Assembly: GCA_951799405.1 (NCBI GenBank) | Contig: OX637361.1 | Coordinates: 4,673,156 to 4,737,155 of the forward strand | Direction: 5' to 3' | DNA: 64,000 bases | Source: Agapetus fuscipes | Lineage: Eukaryota > Arthropoda > Insecta > Trichoptera > Glossosomatidae | Notes under the pieces: model-generated | What the model was told of the DNA's origin: nothing | The model's database searches: none | Seen by the model: only the letters and a program-made list of their open reading frames with translations | Program-made: the position numbers and the translations under genes | Shown: positions 42,764 through 53,231 of the stretch, one piece after another | Layout of the letters: each line of letters starts with the position of its first letter | Numbering within the stretch: the stretch's first letter is position 1

Positions 42764-43012
42764 GTTGGTATGAGGCTGACCACTTACACTGTAAAAATAA
42801 GTTCACTTTGACAATGCAGCAAGAGTTACACCGCTAATGTTCATTTGAGATACTTTGTACACTTGCAGCATGTACATATTACTTATTACAATTTAATACA
42901 TATTACTTTGTACACTTGCAGCATGTGTAAGAGCGGACTAACATGTGTCTACATGTGGGTATGCATTAATTATGAATCTCAAATATTCATACATCTTTGC
43001 GACTTACATTAA
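42755..43012 (+). mobile_element. RTE-1 3' UTR copy with internal duplication
   Basis: GGTTGGTATGAGGCTGACCA start and CATCTTTGCGACTTACATT end. ATACTTTGTACACTTGCAGC occurs twice inside (about 42849 and 42902). Confidence 0.8.
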
Positions 43013-43735
43013 AGATATATTTTATTGTAGCTCAGATGGAGTCAGACGATTGTAAATTTTCATAAAACTGGCTTTACAAAAGGTAACAAAAGTACCTAAT
43101 GCTTTTACTGTTGTTTTATTTTTCTTTACTAAATGACGTCACATTTTAACGTGAAATGACATTTCGTGCGGTACATTTCGCATGAACAATAAATTCGTGA
43201 AACAATTCATATAATTAATAATTTAAATGACCCCCAGCATTACAAAACACAAGTTTCCCTTTGAGCGCAGAGTCCCTCGGTATAATTTTATGCCTTTGTT
43301 TCAATTACACATTGTACAAGTCGCGGGGATTGTACTTTGTCCGCCGACACAACTAACTGCCAAATGGGTTTATGTATTTAGGACCGGGGTTCTTAGGGCC
43401 ACCATAACAAATAACAATGGCGATATCACATTCTGTTTGATTAAATCAAGAGATTGACTCTCGGGAGCATTGCGAGTCTAGAATGCTCCGGCCGGACAAT
43501 AGTTTAGCACCAAGTTTGGGTGACGAGTGTTATTTCAGCGAACGAGCGCTTTTATGGCTGAAGCTCGTTGTAGGTGAAGTCATTTGAAATGTGCTCTGAA
43601 TACGTCAGAGAAATCACTGATCGTCAAAGGTTAATACACTCGTGTTGTAAGCTTTGAAAGAACAAAATAACTAAATTGAATCATAAAAAACAGCCAAAGC
43701 TACATTGAGTTCTGACGTACGTGTCTCAAAAAAAA
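43013..43735. other. Unassigned
   Basis: The 76-codon plus frame at 43227-43457 has no known motif. Confidence 0.45.
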
Positions 43736-44202
43736 GAAACGCAACTAAGGTACACATATAGTGTAACTTCTTGCCTGCGTTATCCTCGAAGGGGTCGCAT
43801 GTGGTGATTCGGGACCTATTTATTTTTATGGGTAAGGGGGCCAGCCACACACCAACCACTTTCAGTTGAAGTGGCAGTTTCCCAGCTCCCGGGGGGGCTG
43901 GTTCTCATTTCTTGTGAAGGCTGAGTAAGCCTTGAGATCGAACCTTTGCTCTCGGCATGGAATGCAAGCATTCTACCAATTGAGCTATCGACCTTTTGTA
44001 CGAGCTTGGTCGTCGTCGCTACAAAGCGCCAATTCTCAAGCAAGACCCACTTGCTGTAAGGCTGGATGGAACTTTGGTGACCGGTCATTGGTAAAGGTTT
44101 ATGAATTTTTCAACCCGGCGAAGAGCAAGTTTGAAAATATAAATGGTATATTTTTTGTGCTCCGCCGGGTCCGAAGTGTTACCAATGAACTACGGACCGG
44201 TA
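43736..44202 (-). mobile_element. Composite SINE B-A
   Basis: On the minus strand a SINE B (44202-44000) without its LINE-like tail runs into a SINE A (43998-43736) without its first bases. The junction reads GAGCTATCGACC-TTTTG-TACGAGCTTGG. The A part has an internal deletion (GAGTAAGCCTTGAGATCGAA). The copy at 54775-55258 has the same junction and the same deletion. The B head here has a further deletion. Confidence 0.9.
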
Positions 44203-44631
44203 AGACCAAAAGAATGCCAAAAACCATTGAATGGAGATACGTACACATTCGGCATGTATAAGCGCAAACTTACATGCGTTTGCTGTAAGAAGTCATTTGC
44301 ATTTCAAAAATTTCATCCATCGAAAGAAGCCAACAATACATTGCTTCATTTTTAAACGATTTTCTTCTCGTTCAATTGATTTTCTTTGTAGGTGTGAGCG
44401 TGCTCAAAACCTCCGCGTAGCAGTATTGTATGTGTCAGAAGGGCTCACAGCGCATGGACGCTCCACCTGCAAAACTGCACAATACGGTGATCTCAATGAG
44501 AATAATGAGGCATTGAAGCGACCGCAGCTGTCACCGGGGCGGCCTTGCGCCCGCAACGTCCACGGCCGCAAAATGTATGCTGCGGTGGTTAGCGAACCTA
44601 GGCCGCAGGATCGAAGGACCATATCTATAAT
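44203..44631. other. Unassigned, GC-richer island
   Basis: 44390-44610 is unique and GC-rich for this window. No frame with a known motif. Confidence 0.4.
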
Positions 44632-45206
44632 AATAATCTACAATGTAAGTTGCAAAGATATATTAACATTCAAAACTCATATCACATGCATGCCTATAAA
44701 CAGACACGTGTAAGTTTACAAATGCTGAATGTGTACTTACAAATTAAAATCCAAACCTCAAATGAACATACACCCTGCAACTTTTGGCGACCTTCCCTGA
44801 AACAAGGGTGGCAATGGCAAAGTAAACCATTTTCTACAGCAGGGGTTGTAGGCCTCATACCAACCTATAAGTCGAGAAATACAAATAATAAATAACATTC
44901 AAGTATATAAAAACAACAAAAAATAAAAATAAAAATCTATCCGAAAAAGTCAAAAGGTCTACAAAAAACTAACATTATGAATAAATAAATGAGCCGCCAA
45001 CATTACAACCGCCATTTCTTCCTGCTCTTACATACTTCTTTCATTTCATTCAGAATCATAACCTTTTTCATGCAAGGTCTCCTTTGATTATGACTCTGAA
45101 TATCCCATTCATTCGCTATATCAGAGATTTGATCCATCCATACCTTTCTTGGTCTTCTTCTACCACGACATCCATCTATTCTTGCAACGTATACTTTCTT
45201 TATCAG
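44632..45206 (-). mobile_element. RTE-1 3' end with C-terminal coding
   Basis: 3' UTR 44632-44885, then on the minus strand about 60 codons of decayed C-terminus (ARIDGCRGRRRPRKVWMDQI and HEKGYDSE-type with changes) to 45206. Confidence 0.9.
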
Positions 45207-45267
45207 TATAGCTAATGATATCCTTTTTTAGAAAACTCCTTAATACAAATAGGTACTCCGACGAGTT

Positions 45268-45350
45268 TTTTTTAAACAAATTTGTGAAGAGAAACGCAAT
45301 ACCCCATCTTATTTTTACCTGGCCAGAAACAGGTATTTAAACTTTTATTT
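45268..45350 (-). mobile_element. SINE C fragment
   Basis: AAACAAATTTGTGAAGAGAA, TTTTTACCTGGCCAGAAACA. Only the tail third. Confidence 0.75.
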
Positions 45351-45366
45351 TATTTTATCTTAAACC

Positions 45367-45590
45367 TTCCTTGACTAATAGGTTGGTATGAAGTTGACCC
45401 CCATACTGTAACAATTTGTTCACTTTGCCATGCCACTTCTGTTTCGAGGAATGTCGGCAAAATTGTAGAATCTATAGTTTATAGATATTTGGGTGTTTAT
45501 TTATTAAGTGCACATGCGCGTGTCTAATTGTGGGCATGCATTAAATATAAATGCATGGTTGTAAGTGTATATTTTCAACTTAGATTATCC
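45367..45590 (+). mobile_element. RTE-1 3' UTR copy
   Basis: TTCCTTGACTAATAGGTTGG to TTTTCAACTTAGATTAT. Diverged centre. Confidence 0.85.
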
Positions 45591-46332
45591 AGGTGGATTA
45601 TAATTCACTTATTTATTTTTGTAAGCACGACTAGGTAGAAAAATCGACTGCTCCAAGGAAGACAGCACTTAGTCAAAAAAGATAGTTTTGCAGGAAAGCC
45701 AATTGAATGTTTTTTATTTCATGGAGTACAATGCATACACTATTTTTTACATTCATTTATTAACGAATTTAAAAGAGATAGAGACGCGGCTGTCATCTTG
45801 GAATGAAGATAATAATTTGTTACCTTCAGAAATGGAAATAAGTCAAAAACCTAAATTTCGGAGTTACTTCCTTCTTCCTTGGAGCAGCCTTGAAGCTTCC
45901 GAAATGCACAATAAAAATAAGATAGAAAGTAAAAGATTCGCAAATTATTATTAGATGCTCCTTGTATTTATAAATTTGTCATGTTCATAAAAAAAGCATA
46001 GAATATTTTAAAGACTTTACTTTTTACGAAAATTTCATAAAATAATGTCACCATCTTATTATGCTTCTCTGTCGTATACTAACGCGTCTTTTTCTTCTAT
46101 TCAATCCTCGTTTCCTGTCTTCTGAATCCTCTCAAACTGTCTGTTTTTTAATTAATAAGTCATCAGCATGTCCCAGTTTTGAAATGAGCAAATAAATCCG
46201 TGTCACATATCAAAAAACTCAAGTCTTTTGCACACTCGACTTCCGTTAACATTTGCGTTATTAAATCACACTCTAAAAGTTTATATCAAGATTAGAATGA
46301 ATACTGAAAATAAAATAAGTCATGAAGAACCA
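45591..46332. other. Unassigned
   Basis: The 88-codon plus frame at 45688-45954 has no known motif or signal. Confidence 0.45.
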
Positions 46333-46452
46333 AAGACGGCAATCTACGATTTCTTTCTAAAACGAGATACATATATAGAAAGAATGGGAATCATTTTCTC
46401 ATCATTTCCATATATTTTTTTCCTTTTAAAAAAATCCTAGATTGCCGTCGTT
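46333..46452. mobile_element. MITE K, ~120 bp
   Basis: Inverted ends GACGGCAATCTACGATTT and AAATCCTAGATTGCCGTC. A partial second copy at 48388-48430 (GACGACAATCTAGC). The 70-codon frame over it is chance. Confidence 0.7.
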
Positions 46453-46689
46453 TGTTGTATATGGCTCAGATTTACTTTAATTTAGTTGACATCAAAAGAA
46501 AGCCTAAGAAGCAATCATACATAAAGCAACGCTCGACACTTCTTAGAAATTTTGCGAATACTTACACGGCAATTAATTTCATAGCAAAGTTGTGAGAAAG
46601 CTTTAATAATTAGCCTGTATTGTACTTGTCGCAAGCCCGGATTGTTAAACCCCCCGTAGTCTATTGTCATACCTGATCCTCAAGTAATA

Positions 46690-46770
46690 AAACATTACGT
46701 TTAAACTACACCAAAGCGTTTCCTGAAAAAGTGTTAAAAATTAAATAGCACATCTAGAGTGCGTTTTATT
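46690..46770. repeat. Repeat O copy
   Basis: AACATTACGTTTAAACTACA, CCAAAGCGTTTCCTGAAAAA, AGCACATCTAGAGTGCG. Confidence 0.6.
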
Positions 46771-47244
46771 TTGATGAAACTCTTTAGTAGAGTTTAAACT
46801 TATTGTTTCTTTTAGTACTGATTGTAAGAAGAAATAAAGCGTTAGTTGATACGTCTACAAAAGAAAATTAATATCACTGAAGTTTAAAGGGGCCTTTGTA
46901 GGTTTTCTTATTACACCATTTCACTAGGATAATATAAATTTTAATTAAGTTTTATTATGCGTCACAAAAGCACACGCGTCCCTTGATAAGGCTTATTGTA
47001 TTTTAATCCAAATTTATATTTCAGGATTTCTAGAATTTTTAATTCCTTTCGTGCAAGACATTCTCATTAAGCTATCAATCTTGTGTTTTCAGGACGGAAC
47101 AAAAAAAAGCAATTTTACAGGTCACGAATTCTACCTTGAAAAGACAACGTTATTATAACACTTTTTTACAAGATGATAAAGAAATATTTTTAAAAAAGTG
47201 TCCATTTTTTACTTAAAATCTCTTCTCACAAAAAAAAGTTGAAA
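46771..47244. other. Unassigned AT-rich DNA
   Basis: Nothing recognised. Confidence 0.5.
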
Positions 47245-47390
47245 TGGAGTTTCAGGCTTACACGGCCGGCTGATGATGCTGGAGAGATGTTTTCCGGGAT
47301 CTGTTGTCGTGGCCTGTGAGAGCTGCAGCTTTCGGGCGTTTCGCCCATGTCTACGATGGGCTTCTTCGACGTGATAGTAAAATGATGCAG
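47245..47390 (-). mobile_element. Penelope-like terminal fragment with hammerhead-like stem
   Basis: On the minus strand: GAAGAAGCCCATCGTAGACA, TGGGCGAAACGCCC, then CGACAACAGATCCCGG and AGCCGGCCGTGTAAGCC. The GCCCAT/ATGGGC stem and GAAAC are intact; the first core word is TCGAAGA instead of CTGANGA. Related to 8030-8190 and 2053. Confidence 0.55.
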
Positions 47391-47590
47391 ATGATCTTGA
47401 TGAATTTGTGATGTGATGAACTATGCGTTGTTGAACAAATTGTTTCTGATTTCTTTCTAGCGACGTTTCGTGATGTAGTCACTCCAAGGGCTAGTTGTCG
47501 GTAGTTACACATTTTCATCTCATTCATGCAAAGTTTGTGATTAACAGGTAGTTGAATTTTTAAACAAATACATATATTATATACAGATTT

Positions 47591-47920
47591 GATAAAACAA
47601 AGATTCTATCTAAAGAAAGATTTCTCATCCCCCGACTTGTGAAGGAAGCAATCGAAATACACAGGCACCCCAACTTCAACAGAGATGATAGCTACAAACT
47701 TTCCAGTATATGGAGGCCAGTACTAACTTCAATGATCCACCCTTTCATTAATCGGACGATTTCACAAGAAGACATTATATTGTCCTTCTGTACAACTGGA
47801 GCTATAGCGACATCTATGGATGTATCTCCGAAGGTTACTAAAAATACTTACAACCTTCGGCCTCGATCTAACAACAATAATTCAACAGTTCGTGGCAACT
47901 CGTTCGATACACGTCAATGA
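47591..47920 (+). pseudogene. Penelope-like polyprotein, C-terminal end
   Basis: The frame is open from about 47591, before any start codon: ILSKERFLIPRLVKEAIEIH, then RHPNFNRDDSYKLSSIWRPV. The REAIEI-KHP-NFNR-DGY-LS-W-P pattern is the end of the GIY-YIG endonuclease part of Penelope-like proteins, from family knowledge. RT and the GIY-YIG core are missing. The tail after residue ~45 is Ser/Thr/Asn-rich with no motif. Confidence 0.65.
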
Positions 47921-48199
47921 AGGGCTCCCGTCAGGCACATTAGCTTCAGTAACCTCGACGTTCTGGGGAGGGTGGGACTTCTTAGAGTCATGCGTTAGCC
48001 CCTGATTTGAGGATTCTCTTTTTCCTTTCTTGAGTAGAGTAACTTTAGCTGATTAACTTCAACGGGAAGGCCTTCCGCCGCCAAAAAAACATTGCAAGTG
48101 AAGTATCACCAAGTGAAGCGACTCCGCGTGAGTTGTATGAACTTGGTGGGTGGAGGTGGGTAAAATGCCTGGTTCCTACTTATAAAGGACACACGTCTC

Positions 48200-48230
48200 C
48201 TGAGGACGTCGGGTATGACTCCGACGAAAC
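48200..48230 (+). ncRNA. Hammerhead-ribozyme-like motif
   Basis: CTGAGGA, stem GTCGG with CCGAC, then GAAAC, loop GTATGACT. One extra base separates the core from the stem. The same motif appears reversed at 52511-52541. It lies close to the 3' end of the Penelope-like element, where such ribozymes are known. Confidence 0.45.
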
Positions 48231-48430
48231 GTAGAGAAAATCGTTCTTCTCTTTTGCACGGTCAGTAAAATCCGTTTTTTCATTCTTTAAAATAGATATA
48301 TTTTGAAAATGCATAAATGTAAGTTATACATCAATTTTCCAGAAGCAACAAGAAAATTACCCTCCAAAGGTTATTCAGTTTTATAAATCAAAGACGACAA
48401 TCTAGCATATTTACGGAAATGAGATCATTT

Positions 48431-48850
48431 TCCTTGACTTTAATCGCTTAACAATAGGTTGCTATGAGGCTGAACACCATACTGTTACGAACTTCGAGTA
48501 CAGGCGCTCGTACACATATACGAGTAGGTACAACAAAATGACTAAGCACACCACTGCACGTAGTATAGAATCATCTAGTAGGACCGTATTTTTTTTTTTT
48601 TTTCATTTTAATTAAAAAGAATCCAGATAAGAACGTAACAATAATGTAAAAAATGGATCACTTTGCCAATGTCCCCGCTGTTTCAAGGAAGGTCGGCAAA
48701 AGATGCAGAGTGTATGTTTATTTTAGGCTTGTTTTTTTTAATTGTAAGTACACACGTAGCATTTGTAAACGAGAATTTACACGTGTCTGTTTGTGGGCAT
48801 GCATTTAATATGTACTTCAAATTTTAATACGTCTTTGCAACTCAGATTAC
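48431..48850 (+). mobile_element. RTE-1 3' UTR, split by a small MITE
   Basis: Starts TCCTTGACTTTAATCGCTTA (with a 13-bp internal addition), resumes ATGTAAAAAATGGATCACTT at 48645, ends TTTGCAACTCAGATTA. Confidence 0.85.
48484..48639. mobile_element. MITE-like insert, 156 bp
   Basis: Begins GTTACGAACTT and ends AAGAACGTAAC, imperfect inverted ends. Contains a T run (48590-48603). Present once. Interrupts the RTE-1 UTR, so the borders are well placed. Confidence 0.65.
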
Positions 48851-49230
48851 ATTAACAGTTCAGGTTTCGCACTTATATACAAAATGCTTTAAAGAAAAGT
48901 CTTCAGGAATTCTTTTCTACGTTTAATTTTTGTAATGACAAAATATCTAGGGCTTATTAATTAGCTCGATTAGGTACAAAAGGCTGGATAAGCTTGACTC
49001 GGTCTAGATATAAAATTTAAAAGCGCCGCCTTTCACGCGATCTTTGCTGGGTGCGGTTCCGGCCACTAAAATTACACGGCGCACTTCAGACATTTCCCGG
49101 TGGAAAAGCGGAAGCGAATGTTCCGAGCTCACCTGTCCCAGAACAAACATGGAGACACGGCAGATTACCTGCAGGCCAACTGAAACTCCTGCACAGACTT
49201 CATTTTAACATATTCCATGAGTACTTAAAA
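48851..49230. other. Unassigned
   Basis: 49020-49200 is GC-richer and unique. The frame at 49051-49323 runs on into RTE-1 UTR, so it is not called. Confidence 0.4.
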
Positions 49231-49455
49231 ATATATCATGTAAGATTTATATTAAATGCATTCCCACACGCAGACATGTATAATTTCGCGCTAGCACATG
49301 CCGCATGTGGACCTACAATATAAAAACCCAATCTCAAATAAACATAAGCCCTGCAACTCTTGCCGTCCTTCCCTGAAACAGGGGTGACATTGGCAAAGTG
49401 AATCATTTTTTACAGTATGGGTGGTCAGCCGCATACCAACCTATAAGTCAAGGAA
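49231..49455 (-). mobile_element. RTE-1 3' UTR copy, subfamily 1
   Basis: ATTAAATGCATTCCCACACG to ACCAACCTATAAGTCAAGG. Close to consensus, lacks the repeat tail. Confidence 0.9.
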
Positions 49456-49487
49456 CTCAAAAAATTAATAAAAGTGGAATAAAACGC

Positions 49488-49812
49488 AACTAAGCTACAC
49501 ATATAGTGTAACTTCTTGCCGCGTTATCCCCGAAGGAGTCGCATGTGGCGAGTTGAACCTATTTATTTTTACAGGTAAGGGGGTCGGCCTTACGCCAACC
49601 ACTTCAGTTGAAGTGGGGGTTTCCCAGCTCCCGAGGGGGCTGGTACTCATTTCTTGTGAAGGCTGAGTAAACCTTGCCGGTATTTTTATTATGGGGTTTT
49701 AAATAAACACCGAAATAGGAAATCATTTCTGACACCCTCCTCGGTGGGATTCGAACTCGAGCTCACGGGGTAGAATGCAAGCACTCTACCAACTGAGCTA
49801 TCGACCGGACAA
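49488..49812 (-). mobile_element. SINE A, full-length
   Basis: Tail AACGCAACTAAGCTACACAT, body GCCAACCACTTCAGTTGAAG, head GAGCTATCGACCGGAC. Second reference copy of the family. Confidence 0.95.
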
Positions 49813-50314
49813 CAAAAAGTTTTAATTTATTTTATTTTTTCATTCTTAATTTTAAAAATAATCAATCTTGAATTTCCACAGCGTTTCACAAAAATCTTTT
49901 GAAAATTTGAAATATTCAGTTTAAATTAAATATTACATACAGTACGTATATGTACTTACCCGCTGACAGCTCTCCATTGTAAACGCATGACACAGAAAAC
50001 TCCAAATAATGTTGATTACTCGCCTCAAAAATACAGACGTTAGTACAGGTTCCCCAACATTACAACTATTTACATATTTTCATGTCAGTTTGAAGGACGG
50101 GCTTGGCTCGGCGCAATGACGTCACGTGTACATTTTAAAGTACGGAATCAATAAAATTACTCATGCCGTGAAACTAAAAAATTCCACATTTCCAGTTTGT
50201 GTGTCATCGCTGAAAATATTTTCAACTTTGAGTTGCTTGTCTGTTGATATTTTATGTATTTCATTTGTATTTTGTATTACATTTAGTACATCATACGTTT
50301 ATATGTCTATAATA
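49813..50314. other. Unassigned AT-rich DNA
   Basis: Nothing recognised. The 65-codon frame at 50126 is hydrophobic but without signal-peptide or domain support. Confidence 0.45.
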
Positions 50315-50550
50315 AATCTATAATCTAAGTTGCAAGGATGTATTCATTTAAAGCTCTCAGATGTATGCCCACAAACAAACACGTGTAGTTCGCGCTTACT
50401 AATGCCGAATGTGTACTTACAAATAAAATCCAAACCTCAAATTAACATAAGCCCCACAACTTTTGCCAACCTTCCCTGAAACAGGGGTGACATTGGCAAA
50501 GTGAACCATTTTTCACAGTATGGGTGGTCAGCCTCATACCAACCTATATG
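50315..50550 (-). mobile_element. RTE-1 3' UTR copy, subfamily 2
   Basis: AATCTATAATCTAAGTTGCA tail. The right end runs straight into a SINE C head. Confidence 0.9.
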
Positions 50551-50770
50551 TCGTCGGTGTTATGGTCGAGGGTCAAGGCGCATGTTCGACTAGCGTATTT
50601 GGAACGTTGGTTCGAATCTTACGTCTAGCCCACATGACCATAACTTCGACCGTGGTTCAACAGATGCCATTGTATGCACACAAGCTTCTGCTTTCGCATA
50701 AAGACAACTGGCCAGGCAAAATAGGTTGCTGGATTGCATTCCTTTCCACAAATCTTTTTATTTTTAAATG
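50551..50770 (+). mobile_element. SINE C with tRNA-like head
   Basis: GTCGGTGTTATGGTCGAGGG (A box), GTTGGTTCGAATCTTACG (B box), CGTGGTTCAACAGATGCC, CTGGCCAGGCAAAATAGGTT, CACAAATCTTTTTATTTTTAAA end. Shortened AT linker. Confidence 0.85.
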
Positions 50771-50879
50771 TCGTATTTTTTGGCTAGGTACTAATGTCAA
50801 CCATGATTCATGATCTCGGCAAGGTTGACTTAGCCTTCTCAAGAAATAAGAACCAACAGCTTCAAATGCAATCTATAGT

Positions 50880-51147
50880 ATATAATCTATAATCATCTAA
50901 TCTATCTAAGTTGCAAAGATTTTTTATAATTTAAATTTATATTAAAAGCATTCCCACAAGTACACGAATAAATTCGCGCTTAAACATGCCGCATGTGAAA
51001 TTACAATATAAAATCCAAATTTAAAGAACACAAGCCCTGCAACTCTTGCCAACCTTACCTGAAACAGGGGTGGCATTGGCAAAGTGAACCATTTTTTACA
51101 GCACATATATGGGCGATCAGCCTCATACCAACCTATAAGTCAAGGAA
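50880..51147 (-). mobile_element. RTE-1 3' UTR copy
   Basis: TATAATCTATAATCATCTAA tail, CCGCATGTGAAATTACAATA, CCAACCTATAAGTCAAGG. Confidence 0.9.
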
Positions 51148-51204
51148 TTGTAAGTAAAGGTGGCTCACATTTGAAAATAATACTAGAAAAAACTCGATCG
51201 TCCA

Positions 51205-51287
51205 CGCTCATGTCAGTGTCAGCTTGTGAGAATGCATTTAATATGACTCTTAAATGTAATATATCTTCGCAACTTAGATTATAGACC
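51205..51287 (+). mobile_element. RTE-1 3' UTR, distal scrap
   Basis: TGTGAGAATGCATTTAATAT to TTCGCAACTTAGATTATAG. It faces the previous copy. Confidence 0.75.
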
Positions 51288-52009
51288 CGTCTGGGAAATT
51301 ATTTAGGCCCGGTATTTTCAACGCTAGCATAATATGTGACTTTTAACTTATAAAGCTTCCAACACAGTTGACCTAAGCGCGTCCTTTTATTCAGTATAAA
51401 GTCGCTTTGCTAACGTTGAAAATACCGGGCCTTAGTACAACAAGATGTTAAAACCTTAACATGAGAGACGGCTAAGGTATACAATGTTAGTGAGTTCTAT
51501 AATTATAACGATAATACTAAATATGAAACATGCTTGCACGAAATCATAGCCTTCTTAAACATATAAGCCTTCGACCACTAGGATCCAAAACAAAACTAAC
51601 CAGTAGTCCTATAAAATATGTAAGTAAAGTAAAACACCTAATGCAGACAAGCAGAACACACTGAGGTCCGCACTTAAATAATTGACATCGCAATATTGTG
51701 TCGTCACCCAGCCGGGTTGCTAGGGAAAAGGCGTACAAATATTTTGTAATTGGTTGCTATGGAAAGCATTCCCGACAGATGTTTGTTCGCCGACAAAAAA
51801 GTTTGAATTCAAAAATGTTCCGAGTTCAGTAGTAGGCTAGTCAAAACATTCTTAAATATTTTAAATATTTCGTAAACAGCTCCTACATTTCAACTTTAAC
51901 GTCATTAATTTCCATCTTGATTATACAACGATTTATATTTGACTCGGCACAAAACTCAAAATTACAATTGCATTACTCGGTGTGCAAACATTACAGGTCT
52001 ATAACACTT
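51288..52009. other. Unassigned, small inverted pair
   Basis: GGCCCGGTATTTTCAACGCT (51305) is inverted at 51411-51431 (AACGTTGAAAATACCGGGCC), so a ~125-bp hairpin element sits at 51305-51432. A related GACTCGGTATTTTCAACGTT lies at 3629 with its partner GAAAATACTGGGCC at 3742. Confidence 0.55.
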
Positions 52010-52256
52010 CGCACGTTTAATAATAAAGAGCAATAACTCAAAAAACATGAATGTTGGGAAATCACGTTTGAAGTTAAGACAGCCAGTACAACTTGTATGG
52101 GATGAAAAAGACGGCCGATGTTTTATCTCGGTCATATTCGTCCAAATTGAACGGCTGTCGCATCCTACCTATTCTTCTCGCATTGTTCTTGCGTTTTATT
52201 ACAAAATCTCGATTTCCCCAATTTTCGAGTTATTTCTCTTTATTATTAAACGTGCG
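52010..52256. mobile_element. MITE family H, uninterrupted
   Basis: CGCACGTTTAATAATAAAGA start, inverted at the end, 247 bp, flanked by ACTT (52006-52009 and 52257-52260). Confirms the 4-bp duplication seen at 729-1231. Non-coding. Confidence 0.9.
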
Positions 52257-52371
52257 ACTTAGTCTTAGGGGCTTTGCAATTAATAAGAAAAAAATAATTT
52301 TCCTATTCAATAGCTACCCAGCCATGTGATGGCACAATTTTTTGTTTAGGGATTTGTGCTGAGTCCATTTT

Positions 52372-52745
52372 TTTTAAATAGGTTTGTGAAGACGAATGCA
52401 ATTCATTAATTTATTCTGCCTGGCAAAAATAGGTATTAATATATTATTTAAAAGAATGAAAAAAACGGATTTTACTGACCGTGCAAAAGAGAAGAACGAT
52501 TTTCTCTACGTTTCGTCGGAGTCATATCCGACGTCCTCAGGAGACGTGTGTCTATTAATGTTCATTATTGTTAATTTTTAATGAATTATTAATTAATAAT
52601 TACCCAATGACGTCTGTTAAACCAGGGTCAAAGTTATGATCAGATGACAAAGGCGGGGATTGAACCAGCGTAATTCTATTCCAAATATGCTAGAAAAATC
52701 AGCCACTTGACGAGTTAATTAACACTTCGGCCATAACACCGACAA
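52372..52745 (-). mobile_element. SINE C, near full-length, with Penelope-like insert
   Basis: Tail AAATAGGTTTGTGAAGACGA, linker split at 52452, body resumes ATTGTTAATTTTTAATGAAT, B box (GGGGATTGAACC reversed) and A-box side CACTTCGGCCATAACACCG at 52724-52742. Confidence 0.9.
52452..52552 (-). mobile_element. Penelope-like 3' end, ~100 bp
   Basis: Nearly the same as 48190-48290 reversed, including the hammerhead-like motif (52511-52541). A heavily 5'-truncated copy inserted in the SINE C linker. Confidence 0.8.
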
Positions 52746-52992
52746 TGGTTCTTTTTTTATAAAAATAACTTGCCACATAGAAATATGTATGTAATAACTT
52801 ATTTTTCCTAAGAACATTTTGAATCGACCAAGGAAAGATTAAAGTGTGAGAATACCAAGAAAAATGTAGAAAAAATGATCTAAATTTCAAACTGATCACT
52901 GTTATTTTAAAACAATACCTCTCAGCTTGCAAATTTAAACGGCTGCTTTTTTCATGCAGCGTTGCCATTTCATCCCAACAATGGCTTATACA

Positions 52993-53112
52993 TACAATGG
53001 GCGCGCTCTGTAAATATGAGGGAAAGCCACATACTCTCGCATAGCCTGAACAACGTAAATTGTAATTTTCAATTTGTTCTCTGCACACAAAGCCTGCGCG
53101 GCGTGTAAGCGA
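52993..53112. repeat. 120-bp segment shared with 58059-58178
   Basis: TACAATGGGCGCGCTCTGTA through CACACAAAGCCTGCGCGGC recurs almost unchanged at 58059-58178 inside an RTE-1 UTR. On the minus strand here it lies in a 169-codon frame with no recognised family. Nature unknown. Confidence 0.8.
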
Positions 53113-53231
53113 AAGCCATCCAAGCCGGGAAGGATAATAATTTAAACTTAGCCAACAGGTTGTTCTTTCAGCGAGTTTTAAGCCAAATGTTCTACCAGGA
53201 ACGTTCACTGTCTGTACAAGAGAGACTATTC

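Larger units (their letters stand above)
47585..48292 (+). mobile_element. Penelope-like element, 3' end
   Basis: C-terminal coding piece, a ~300-bp 3' UTR, a hammerhead-like motif at 48200-48230 and an end (TCAGTAAAATCCGTTTTTTC) shared with 52452-52552 and 59911-60056. It fits a 5'-truncated Penelope-like element. Confidence 0.7.

Noticed and set aside
43932..44713. Plus-strand frames of 109 and 160 codons
   Set aside because: They start inside the composite SINE and end in an RTE-1 3' UTR.
52699..53208. 169-codon minus-strand frame
   Set aside because: It crosses a SINE C, the shared 120-bp segment and unique sequence, so it cannot be one gene.
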